Shown: piece by piece, positions 1 through 5,558 of the stretch
Numbering within the stretch: the first letter of the stretch is position 1
How the letters are laid out: every line of letters begins with the position of its first letter
DNA from: JBJXGV01 sp046160485
GTDB taxonomy: Bacteria > Orphanbacterota > Orphanbacteria > JBJXGV01
Length of the DNA: 5,558 nucleotides
Direction: 5' to 3'
NCBI GenBank assembly: GCA_046160485.1
Contig: JBJXGV010000046.1
Span: forward strand, 1 to 5,558
Program-made: the position numbers and the translations under genes
Notes under the pieces: model-generated
The model's database searches: none
Told to the model about the DNA's origin: nothing
What the model saw: the letters and a program-made list of their open reading frames with translations, nothing else

Positions 1-1087
1 CCCGCGCCGACGCGGCGAACGCGCGCGCGGCGAGCGCCGCGGCCGCGACGCAGACGATCGCGTGGAACCGCCACGGGAACTGAATCGTCTGAAGCGGCGC
101 GGCGAGATTCCAGAGCGAGCGTGAAACCGGGAGCATCATGAAGATCGCCGCGCCGAGGGTCGCTAGCCAAAAGTTGCGCGTGCTCCGCGCGGCCGGCAGC
201 GAGTCGGCGCGCGCGAAGAGAAACGCTCCCGCGGCGAACGCGACGGTCGCGAGCGTGATGCGGCTCATGCGCGCGAGGTACTCGCTGTAGGCGCGCTCGC
301 GCCCCCACTCGAAGAGAAAGTTGTTCGCGAAGTAGCGCGGGTCGGCGGGCGTCTCGGCGAGGAGAACGTGGCGTTGGCTCGCGATCGCGGGCGCGAGGTA
401 GACGGCGGCGAGCGCCGCCCCGAGGGCGCACGCGCCGGCGAGGCGCACGAGCGCACGGGGCGCGCGCGCGTCCCAGCGCGCGTGCAGCGCGACGCTCGCG
501 AACGGCACGAGCGTGAAAATGAGCGTCGTCGGAAGGTGCGTGGCCGCGAGTGCGGCGTAGACGATCGCGAAGAGCGGCGCTGCCCTCCGCTCGCCGGCCG
601 CGATCCCATCCGCGAAGTGGAGAAGGAGCGGAAGCCACGCGAGCGCGCAGAACTCCGCGAACGCGGCGCGGTCGTAGAGGTCGACGACGAGGTGGTAAGG
701 GATCGCCATGTAGATGAGTGAGCCGACGATCGCTTGCGCTTCGCTCGCGCTGCGCCGCAGCCAGAGCCGGCACGCGAAGCCGGACGCCACGAGCGCGATC
801 GCCGCCGCGAGGCCGAGCGGCAATGCGGCGGCGCCCGCGGCGCCGGGCCCCGAGCCCGAGCCGGCGCCCGGGCCGAGCGCGGCCAACACACTCGTCGCGT
901 AGTAGGGGAGCGGCGCGTAGAAGAAAAACGTCGGACTCCCGTAGCCAGCGTTCATCGATGAGAGCCAGCGGGGATAGAACTCCCCGGCGCGAAGCTGCGT
1001 CGAGAAGTGGTGGAACCACTGCATCTGTGTGAGCGAGTCGTGTCCCGGCGGGAGGCCCGCGAGAATCGCCGGCAGAGTGAGCAGCAC
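1..1087 (-). CDS. Polytopic membrane protein, PTPS-related / GT-C-like glycosyltransferase family (partial, C-terminus off window)
   Basis: The frame is open from base 1165 down to the left edge, so only the N-terminal part is present (362 codons from a GTG at 1087). The translation is strongly hydrophobic, with about nine membrane segments. Numbered from the GTG, family-like motifs are an Asp in a GHDSLTQ loop (D17), GEFYPRW (35-41), NAGYGSP followed by an aromatic run ending in PLPYY (46-63), DLYDRAAFAEF (136-146), THLPT (183-187) and QFPWRFH (336-342). I recognise this pattern from membrane proteins annotated '6-pyruvoyl-tetrahydropterin synthase-related' (PF10131 type). Despite the name these resemble GT-C polyprenyl-phosphate-sugar glycosyltransferases; enzymatic activity is inferred only. 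The start is uncertain: GTG 1087 falls inside what looks like the first membrane helix, and coding-like sequence continues upstream to about 1141. The only in-frame ATG (1285) would overlap the upstream gene by about 125 bases with an Arg-rich, shadow-like N-terminus. An ATG at 1164 overlapping the upstream stop is in another frame. Confidence 0.75.
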   Translation of the reverse strand, partial: MLLTLPAILAGLPPGHDSLTQMQWFHHFSTQLRAGEFYPRWLSSMNAGYGSPTFFFYAPLPYYATSVLAALGPGAGSGSGPGAAGAAALPLGLAAAIALVASGFACRLWLRRSASEAQAIVGSLIYMAIPYHLVVDLYDRAAFAEFCALAWLPLLLHFADGIAAGERRAAPLFAIVYAALAATHLPTTLIFTLVPFASVALHARWDARAPRALVRLAGACALGAALAAVYLAPAIASQRHVLLAETPADPRYFANNFLFEWGRERAYSEYLARMSRITLATVAFAAGAFLFARADSLPAARSTRNFWLATLGAAIFMMLPVSRSLWNLAAPLQTIQFPWRFHAIVCVAAAALAARAFAASAR

Positions 1088-1160
1088 GCCGGCGATCGGA
1101 ATCGCCCAAAGGCGGGTCGTGGCGCCGCGCAGGGCGCTCAGAAGATCGGCCGCCTTGTCG

Positions 1161-2729
1161 TCATCGCGGCGCGGTGCGCAGCGCGTACCCGTCGGCGGTC
1201 GCTTCGACGCGCCCCTCCTCGACGAGTTTCTCGATGCCGGCAGCGAGCGAAAGCCGTGCGAGCGGGAGCGCGTCCGCGGCGACATCGTCGTACGCGCGCG
1301 CGAGCAGCGCGTCGAGACTCAGCCGCGACTCCGCCGGCGCGCCGGCCCACGCGCTCAAGAGTTTCTCCTCGCGTTGCGCTCGGTGACGCAGATAACTGTC
1401 GATCGTCGCGTGCGCGTCGCGCTTCGCGGGGCCGTGCGCCGGGTAGAGCGTCCCGTTCGGAAGTGCACGCAGCCGCCGCAGCGACGCGAGGTAGGTCGCC
1501 AAGTGCCCCTCCGGTGGGGCGATCACGATCGTCGAGAGCGTCGAGACCATGTCGCCCGCGAGGAGCGCGTTGTAGCGCGATTCGGCGAACGCGAGGTGGC
1601 CGCGCGCGTGGCCCGGTGTGTGAATTGCGCGCAGCGTCCACCCCGGCCGCCCGTCGGGGCTCTCGCCGAGCGAAATCGTTTCGCCGTCCGCGATGTGGTG
1701 CGCAATCTCGATGCGCCCCGCGAGCGCGCGAGCGGTTTCGGCGTGCGCCCACACCGGCACGCCGAGCCGCGCCGCCGCGACGTTCACGGCGCCGACGTGA
1801 TCGGGATGATGATGCGTCAGAAGGATCGCCGTGACGCGCGCACCGTCCGACGCCGCTTCGTCGAGAGCCTCGAAGAGCTTTTCCTGCTCGTCGGCGCGTG
1901 TAGCACCCGGATCGACGAGATGGAGTTCGCGTTCTCCGACGAGGTAGGCGTTCGTGTGATTCGCGGGGGGCCGCGTCTCGGTGTGCAACGTCAGCTTTCG
2001 CACGCCGGGCGTGAAGTAGACCTGATGAATCTTCCCTCGCGCGTATTCCGCCGAGAGGTGCCGCGCCGCGTCGAGGAATTGCTCGGTCGGCGCGGCGTCG
2101 TCGGCTCGCGCGAGCATCGTCAGCAGAATGATCGCGGGCGGAACGATGAGCATCTCGCCCGCGCGCCAACGCGCCAGCGCGTCGCGCGCGTCGAGGAACG
2201 CGCCGCTGACAAGCTCGCCGGGCACGATCGATGGCGACTCGCCGGGTAATAGATCCACGAGATAGAAGACGGTTTCGTAACGCACGAGCGTGAATGGCGG
2301 CGTCGTCATTCGGCAGACTCGGGAAAAGCGCCTCGCGTCGATCTCGAGGTTCTCGGCGGCGAGCATTTCACGGAAGACGCGCGACGCGCCGGAGTGCGGC
2401 GCGGCGAGGAGAGATTCGCGAAGTTGCGCCTGGCGCGACGGACTCAAGCGATCCGCGCCGCGCGCAACGAGAACGCCGGTCTCTTCGAACGTCTCGCGCG
2501 CCGCCGCGCCGAGAAACGCGGGCGGCTCGTCGTCGTGTCGCGGCGCGTCGGCCGGCACGATGGCCTCGTCGCCGCCGTCGACGGTTCCGCCGACGAACGC
2601 GGCGTAGCCGCCGAAGAACGCCAGGTCGGCGTTCCGGTCGACAAGGTAGACGCTTCGCGGCGTGTCGCTCGGGCGCAGGATAATTCCCGCGGCGCGGCGA
2701 AGGCGCCCGGTCGGCGCGCGGGCGCTCAT
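1161..2729 (-). CDS. Nudix hydrolase - metallo-beta-lactamase-fold (LACTB2-like) fusion protein
   Basis: A 522-residue, two-domain, probably cytoplasmic hydrolase. Residues about 10-210 form a Nudix domain like RP2/NUDT19: GGTVDGGDE (47-55), then an insert of about 16 residues, then RETFEETG (78-85), which carries the metal-binding REXXEEXG core. Residues about 240-460 form a metallo-beta-lactamase fold with ligands H306, H308, D310 and H311 in THHHPDH, H374 in TPGH, D393 in AGD, and H432 in PAHG. The segment after H432 (SYLRHRAQREEKLL) and the winged-helix-like C-terminus (about 468-518) resemble LACTB2-type proteins, some of which are endoribonucleases. Both active sites look intact. Nudix enzymes cleave nucleoside-diphosphate-linked substrates, and RP2-like members often act on CoA derivatives; the actual substrate here is unknown. 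ATG 2729 is chosen because it sits directly before the first Nudix strand. The frame stays open to 3236, but that extension is antisense to the pseudouridine synthase gene. The membrane protein follows immediately on the same strand. Confidence 0.88.
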   Translation of the reverse strand: MSARAPTGRLRRAAGIILRPSDTPRSVYLVDRNADLAFFGGYAAFVGGTVDGGDEAIVPADAPRHDDEPPAFLGAAARETFEETGVLVARGADRLSPSRQAQLRESLLAAPHSGASRVFREMLAAENLEIDARRFSRVCRMTTPPFTLVRYETVFYLVDLLPGESPSIVPGELVSGAFLDARDALARWRAGEMLIVPPAIILLTMLARADDAAPTEQFLDAARHLSAEYARGKIHQVYFTPGVRKLTLHTETRPPANHTNAYLVGERELHLVDPGATRADEQEKLFEALDEAASDGARVTAILLTHHHPDHVGAVNVAAARLGVPVWAHAETARALAGRIEIAHHIADGETISLGESPDGRPGWTLRAIHTPGHARGHLAFAESRYNALLAGDMVSTLSTIVIAPPEGHLATYLASLRRLRALPNGTLYPAHGPAKRDAHATIDSYLRHRAQREEKLLSAWAGAPAESRLSLDALLARAYDDVAADALPLARLSLAAGIEKLVEEGRVEATADGYALRTAPR

Positions 2730-2773
2730 CGTGCTCGGGCGCGCGCGAAGCGGCGTGTTGTGCGCATCGACAT
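2726..2773 (-). other. Possible 15-codon upstream mini-ORF leading into the Nudix-MBL gene
   Basis: An ATG at 2773 opens a short frame encoding MSMRTTRRFARARAR. Its TGA (2728-2726) overlaps the ATG of the Nudix-MBL gene (2729-2727) in an ATGA arrangement. A strong purine-rich GGAGGAG (minus strand, 2792-2786) lies 12 bases before its ATG, whereas the Nudix-MBL ATG has no good ribosome binding site of its own. This would suit translational coupling from a short leader. The peptide is Arg-rich, as expected of any chance frame in such GC-rich DNA, so it may not be a real gene. A second ATG lies two codons in, at 2767. Confidence 0.25.
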
Positions 2774-2785
2774 CGGGAACTGCGT

Positions 2786-2792
2786 CTCCTCC
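2786..2792 (-). promoter_or_regulatory. Shine-Dalgarno-like GGAGGAG upstream of the Nudix-MBL gene
   Basis: The minus strand reads GGAGGAG here, one of the best anti-16S matches in the window. It is 56 bases from the Nudix-MBL ATG at 2729, too far to serve it directly, but 12 bases from the ATG of the 15-codon mini-ORF at 2773. It also falls within the 84-bp gap between divergent genes. Either it drives a short leader, or it is a chance purine run. Confidence 0.3.
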
Positions 2793-2801
2793 ACGAGTGA
2801 T

Positions 2802-2805
2802 AGGA
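2802..2805 (+). promoter_or_regulatory. Ribosome binding site of the RluA-family gene
   Basis: AGGA lies 8 bases before ATG 2814, an ideal spacing. It favours 2814 over any start further up the frame, which stays open as far as 2394 but is antisense to the Nudix domain there. A GTG directly before the ATG (2811-2813) is in frame but is less well placed. Confidence 0.6.
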
Positions 2806-2813
2806 TAACCGTG

Positions 2814-3830
2814 ATGAATGCGCCGGCGAGAGAGGATTCCTCGGGTCATCTGAACCGCGGATGGACCTACCGTGACCGCGCCGGCGCTGCCGACGCGGGT
2901 CTGTCGGTGCTCTCGTTCTACGCTTCGCGCTACGCGTATGCCGCCGAGGCCGTGTGGAGCGAGCGCATCGCCGCGGGACGCGTGCTGCGCAACGGGTGCG
3001 AAGCACACGCCGCCGAGCGGCTCGCACGCGGGGACGAACTCGAGTACCACCGTGTTCCGTGGCGCGAGCCGGCGGTTCCGACCGACTTCACGGTGCTGTA
3101 CGACGACGGCGCGATCCTCGCGGTCGACAAGCCGACGGGGTTGCCGGTGCTGCCGGGAGGAAGTTTTCTCGAGAGCACGCTTCTGCATCGTGTGCGCGCG
3201 AGCGCGCCTGTGCGTCACGCCGCGTCGCCCGTTCATCGCCTCGGCCGCGGGACCACGGGCGTCGTCCTCTTCGGAATCACGCCCGGCGCGTGCCGTGCGT
3301 TATCCGAGGAGATTCGCACCGGCGGGACGCACAAGCTCTACCTCGGAATCGCGCGCGGCGTCGATCTGCCGGACGAATTCGAGGCGCGCCACCCGATCGG
3401 GCTCGTGGCGCACGATGCCGTCGGACTCGTTCACGCGGTCGCTGCCGATGGCAAGGCGTCACTGACGCGCTTTCGCGTGCTCGCGCGCGACCCGTCGCGC
3501 GAATGCTCGCTCGTTCTGGCGCAACTCGTCACCGGCCGAACGCATCAGATTCGCATACACCTCGCGGCATGCGGCGCGCCTCTCGCCGGCGATCCGTTCT
3601 ATGCGGCGGGCGGCGGTCCGATCGCCGGCGCGCGGGCGCTCCCGAGCGACCTCGGATACGTCCTCCACGCGTGGTCGATCACGGTGTCGCGCGTGGGTGG
3701 TGCGGAGCGCGTGACCGTTCGCGCTCCCATTCCGCGGCGCTATCGTGAGGGCCCGTTCGCCGAGGCGATCGAGCAACTTCTCGGAGCGAGGGAAGCGTGG
3801 CCAGCCGCGCAAGATCACGCCAATTCCTAA
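2814..3830 (+). CDS. RluA-family RNA pseudouridine synthase, catalytic Asp position is Gly
   Basis: A 338-residue protein with the RluA-family layout. An S4-like N-terminal region (about 30-80, including AGRVLRNG) is followed by the synthase core: AVDKPTGLPVLPGG (103-116), the active-site loop PVHRLGRGTTG (139-149), HKLYLGIARG (about 172-181), TGRTHQIRIHL (240-250) with AGDPFY shortly after, and LHAWSI near the end. The family isomerises uridine to pseudouridine in rRNA or tRNA. In most members the loop reads HRLDxxTSG and its Asp is the catalytic nucleophile. Here that residue is Gly144 (codon GGC at 3243-3245), while the flanking residues and other motifs are well kept. So the fold is clear but activity is doubtful, or it belongs to a divergent subgroup; I vaguely recall HRLGRGTSG in some plant relatives. 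ATG 2814 has a good ribosome site. The last 152 bases overlap the 3' end of the opposing glycosyltransferase gene. Confidence 0.9.
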   Translation: MNAPAREDSSGHLNRGWTYRDRAGAADAGLSVLSFYASRYAYAAEAVWSERIAAGRVLRNGCEAHAAERLARGDELEYHRVPWREPAVPTDFTVLYDDGAILAVDKPTGLPVLPGGSFLESTLLHRVRASAPVRHAASPVHRLGRGTTGVVLFGITPGACRALSEEIRTGGTHKLYLGIARGVDLPDEFEARHPIGLVAHDAVGLVHAVAADGKASLTRFRVLARDPSRECSLVLAQLVTGRTHQIRIHLAACGAPLAGDPFYAAGGGPIAGARALPSDLGYVLHAWSITVSRVGGAERVTVRAPIPRRYREGPFAEAIEQLLGAREAWPAAQDHANS

Positions 3831-4470
3831 GCGTCGTTCGCAAGAAACCGTCGCGTTCCCATCGCCTCGCGGAGGTCACGACGCGATCGCGCGAAATGGT
3901 GATCGGCCCAAGGCGCCGCAATCGCAGGATGAAATCGACGTCCTCACCGTAGGGGAGTTCACGAAACCCGCCGAGCGCGCCGAATGCCGCGCGCCGCGCG
4001 AAGATCCCCTGGTCGCCGTACGGAAGATGAAAGACCTGCGTGCGAAGCGCGACGCCGAACTCGATGAGGCGGTAACGCGCGCGGTGCGAATCGAGCGCGA
4101 AACGGAATGCGCCGCCCGGAGACTCGGGGCGCTCCGGCATCACGGCGACGAGCCGCGTGGCCGCGGCGGCGGAGAGGAGCGAGTCCGCGTGCAGGAAGAG
4201 GAGGAGATCTCCGCGCGCGGCCGCGGCGCCGGCATTCATCTGGGCGGCGCGGCCCCGCGTGCACTCGACGCAGCGTACGCCGGCGTGGGCCGCCGCGATC
4301 GCGCGCGTCTTGTCTTGGCTCCCGCCGTCCGCCACGATCACCTCCGCGCCGCGCACGCCATCGAGCGCGCGCAACGTGGCGCCGATCGACCGCTCTTCGT
4401 CGAGAGCGGGGATGATAATCGAGAGCAGCGGGCGGTTCGCTCCGCCATTCGCTGTGTCGTCGCGCGTCAC
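3679..4470 (-). CDS. GT-A family 2 glycosyltransferase, TIGR04283-type ('transferase 2')
   Basis: A 263-residue cytoplasmic GT-A glycosyltransferase. From the GTG start: LLSIIIPALDEE (15-26), VIVADGGSQDKT (44-55) with the nucleotide-binding Asp48, GRAAQMNAGA (73-82), LLLFLHADS (89-97) at the metal-binding position, YGDQGIF (151-157), YGEDVDF (174-180) and TSARRWERDGFLRTTLRNW (199-217). This series matches the 'rSAM/selenodomain-associated transferase 2' family (TIGR04283), normally about 220-235 residues. The last 40 or so residues, from about 225, do not look like the family and read antisense to the pseudouridine synthase gene. GTG 4470 is the only sensible start. It lies one base after the TAG of the DUF547 gene, so translation is probably coupled. 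The sugar donor and acceptor are unknown. The family co-occurs with TIGR04282 transferases and radical SAM proteins, which suggests modification of a small metabolite rather than a cell-surface polymer. Confidence 0.88.
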   Translation of the reverse strand: MTRDDTANGGANRPLLSIIIPALDEERSIGATLRALDGVRGAEVIVADGGSQDKTRAIAAAHAGVRCVECTRGRAAQMNAGAAAARGDLLLFLHADSLLSAAAATRLVAVMPERPESPGGAFRFALDSHRARYRLIEFGVALRTQVFHLPYGDQGIFARRAAFGALGGFRELPYGEDVDFILRLRRLGPITISRDRVVTSARRWERDGFLRTTLRNWRDLARLATLPSLREVARSPRRTGPHDSAAEWERERSRAPHHPRATP

Positions 4471-4471
4471 A

Positions 4472-5269
4472 CTACTTCGCTTCGTTGAGGCGCCAGTCGT
4501 AGTCGAGATACTCGATGCGCGCAGCTTTCGAGTGGAGGAATTGGCGCTCCGCGTCGGACGCCACGAATCGCGAAATGAACGCGCGCTTCGCCGCATCCGA
4601 GCCGCCGAAGTCGTCACCGAACCAGTCGAATATCCGCGAGAGGCGAACGGTGTTGGCGACGGTGTCGAACTGAATGTGCTGCGGGTTCGCGAAGAACTCG
4701 CGCGTGGCGGCGTCGAGTTGTTCGCCGAGCGACGGCCCGGTGTACGCATCGTTTCGCAGGTGCGGGCAGCCGAGCGACGCGCAGACGATCGCGAAGTGAA
4801 TCCGCGGTTCGTCGAGCTTGCGAAGAATCTTGTGCTCGATGTCGTTGAGCGAGCGTTCTTGCCCTGCGATCGTGATGGTGTAGTCATCCCAAACGTTGTA
4901 ACCGAACATCGCGACCTTGTCTTTGATGCTGGCGACCGGATAGAAGTGGAGAATCGCGTCGATCGTGAGCGCGTTGTAGACGTTGATCCAGTAAGCGAGG
5001 AGTTCCGTCGTATCGGCGAGCGCGGCGGGGTCGACCGCGCTCATAGCGTCGAGATAGACGTCGAGCGCGTCGTCGTCGTCGCGCTTCCACGCGGCGTAGC
5101 GAACACCGCCGTCATCGTCGACGTAGCGGGCGAGGAGCGTGTCGAACGCGCTGTGGTCAATTCGCGCCGCGCCGGCCGGGTCGGCGTGCGGCGCGCTCGC
5201 GCCCATCGCGCCGAGTGTGGCCGCGGCAAATGCGATCATTCCTATCAAAACTCTGGCGGTTCTGATCAT
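4472..5269 (-). CDS. DUF547 domain protein with signal peptide
   Basis: A 265-residue exported protein. An N-terminal signal peptide (charged MIRTAR, then a hydrophobic stretch to about residue 22, possible cleavage after ASA at 24-26) precedes a DUF547 domain covering most of the rest. Family hallmarks are AYWINVYNALT (92-102), HFYPVASIKD (108-117), SLNDIEHKIL (140-149), RIHFAIVCASLGCP (156-169) and AYTG shortly after. DUF547 has no established biochemical function in bacteria. The conserved Cys and His residues and, as I recall, its placement among papain-like folds hint at a cysteine-hydrolase-like or binding role. ATG 5269 is preferred over the in-frame ATG 5299 because it puts the signal peptide at the very N-terminus; neither has a strong ribosome site. 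Its stop is one base from the glycosyltransferase start, so the two form an operon read leftward from the gap at 5270-5416. Confidence 0.9.
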   Translation of the reverse strand: MIRTARVLIGMIAFAAATLGAMGASAPHADPAGAARIDHSAFDTLLARYVDDDGGVRYAAWKRDDDDALDVYLDAMSAVDPAALADTTELLAYWINVYNALTIDAILHFYPVASIKDKVAMFGYNVWDDYTITIAGQERSLNDIEHKILRKLDEPRIHFAIVCASLGCPHLRNDAYTGPSLGEQLDAATREFFANPQHIQFDTVANTVRLSRIFDWFGDDFGGSDAAKRAFISRFVASDAERQFLHSKAARIEYLDYDWRLNEAK

Positions 5270-5330
5270 TTCGAGTCGAAGACTAACACATCGCGTCATG
5301 CGGCGCGGCAGGGCGCACGCACGAAGAGAC

Positions 5331-5359
5331 TTGTGAGTTTCGCGCCGCCTGCCGATACA
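5331..5359 (+). promoter_or_regulatory. Weak sigma70-like promoter candidate for the rightward gene
   Basis: TTGTGA (5331-5336) and GATACA (5354-5359) are separated by 17 bases in the 147-bp gap between divergent genes (5270-5416), one of the least GC-rich non-coding spots. The -10 match is poor (three of six), so this is only a candidate. The gap must hold leftward and rightward promoters if both flanking genes are transcribed independently. I see no clear leftward promoter and no convincing operator; only short GC-rich inverted repeats are present. Confidence 0.2.
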
Positions 5360-5402
5360 TCGCCTAGTGACGCGGCAGTTGTAGCGTCCACGCAGAAGCC
5401 GC

Positions 5403-5406
5403 GGAG
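5403..5406 (+). promoter_or_regulatory. Ribosome binding site of the small membrane protein gene
   Basis: GGAG lies 10 bases before ATG 5417. The spacing is slightly long but workable, and it supports that ATG as the true start of the rightward partial gene. Confidence 0.4.
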
Positions 5407-5416
5407 CGATCCCTCA

Positions 5417-5558
5417 ATGGCACAAGTTCTACTGTTCGTTCTTCTTCTCGTCGCGGCCGTGATCCTTGTCGCGGCGATCGATCAGTTGCGCCCCCGCGCG
5501 GCGAAACCCGCGCCGCGCACGAAGGCGAGCGCCGCGGGCGCGATGACGAAGCGCCCGG
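5417..5558 (+). CDS. Hypothetical single-pass membrane protein (partial, 3' end off window)
   Basis: Forty-seven codons are visible before the right edge. The product begins MAQVLLFVLLLVAAVILVAA, a single strongly hydrophobic stretch of about 19 residues. It is followed by IDQLRPRAAKP and an Ala-, Pro-, Arg- and Lys-rich segment with no Cys. There is no lipobox or clear signal-peptidase site before the basic region, so an N-terminal anchor with a cytoplasmic or periplasmic basic tail is more likely than secretion. I do not recognise the family, and too little is present to name one. It is divergent from the DUF547 gene. The ribosome site, hydrophobic pattern and GC-rich third positions support real coding. 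Confidence 0.55.
   Translation, partial: MAQVLLFVLLLVAAVILVAAIDQLRPRAAKPAPRTKASAAGAMTKRP

Noticed and set aside
368..1032. Several plus-strand frames opposite the membrane protein
   Set aside because: They are low-complexity, charged products with no motif. The minus strand carries the hydrophobic, family-like reading.
1029..2249. Long plus-strand open frame (406 codons) opposite the Nudix-MBL gene
   Set aside because: The translation is Arg- and Ala-rich without domains and lies antisense to a gene with clear catalytic motifs. It is a GC-rich shadow.
2394..2813. N-terminal extension of the pseudouridine synthase frame
   Set aside because: It is Arg-rich, antisense to the Nudix domain, and the ribosome site marks ATG 2814.
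2730..3236. N-terminal extension of the Nudix-MBL frame up to base 3236
   Set aside because: This part is antisense to the conserved core of the pseudouridine synthase and crosses its start, and the Nudix domain begins naturally at ATG 2729.
4471..4887. Upstream extension of the glycosyltransferase frame
   Set aside because: It is Ser- and Arg-rich and out of frame within the DUF547 gene. The family starts just before LLSIIIPALDEE.
5301..5378. Short inverted and direct repeats (CGGCGCG with CGCGCCG; two copies of CGCGGCAG) in the gap before the small membrane protein gene
   Set aside because: They are only 6 to 8 bp, all G and C, with long loops and no T tract. Such matches are expected by chance at this base composition, so I do not call a terminator or operator.

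Overview
This is a GC-rich chromosomal window (well above 60% GC by eye). Codon third positions are almost all G or C, genes are tightly packed on both strands, and long spurious open frames lie opposite or beside the real genes. It looks like ordinary bacterial chromosome. The gene content suggests a high-GC environmental lineage, perhaps a deltaproteobacterial-type, Binatota-like or Eremiobacterota-like genome, but nothing here fixes the phylum. I see no rRNA, tRNA, CRISPR array, insertion sequence or phage gene.

Layout, left to right. (1) About 1-1087, minus strand: the N-terminal part of a polytopic membrane protein resembling the '6-pyruvoyl-tetrahydropterin synthase-related' / GT-C-like glycosyltransferase family. 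It is cut by the left edge and has a problematic start. (2) 1161-2729, minus: a 522-residue fusion of an RP2/NUDT19-like Nudix hydrolase domain to an LACTB2-like metallo-beta-lactamase-fold hydrolase with a C-terminal winged-helix-like tail. It lies just upstream of the membrane protein. (3) An 84-bp divergent gap (2730-2813) holding ribosome binding sites facing both ways and a 15-codon mini-ORF. (4) 2814-3830, plus: an RluA-family pseudouridine synthase whose normally invariant catalytic Asp position is Gly. (5) 3679-4470, minus: a GT-A glycosyltransferase of the TIGR04283 type ('transferase 2'), whose 3' end overlaps the pseudouridine synthase gene tail-to-tail by 152 bp. (6) 4472-5269, minus: a DUF547 protein with a signal peptide, whose stop codon is one base from the glycosyltransferase start. 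(7) A 147-bp divergent gap (5270-5416). (8) 5417 to the right edge, plus: the start of a small protein with one N-terminal membrane segment.

How they may work together: DUF547 and TIGR04283 form a translationally coupled pair. As I recall, both families turn up near the TIGR04282 transferase and radical SAM (ArsS-type) genes in 'selenodomain-associated' or arsenosugar-type clusters, but no radical SAM gene is visible here. The Nudix-MBL fusion and the membrane glycosyltransferase-like gene form a second minus-strand unit with no obvious shared pathway. I see no clear new multi-gene system. The most unusual items are the RluA-family protein lacking its catalytic Asp, the Nudix-MBL fusion with a split Nudix box, the 152-bp antisense coding overlap, and the apparent one-base frame disruption at the start of the membrane protein.
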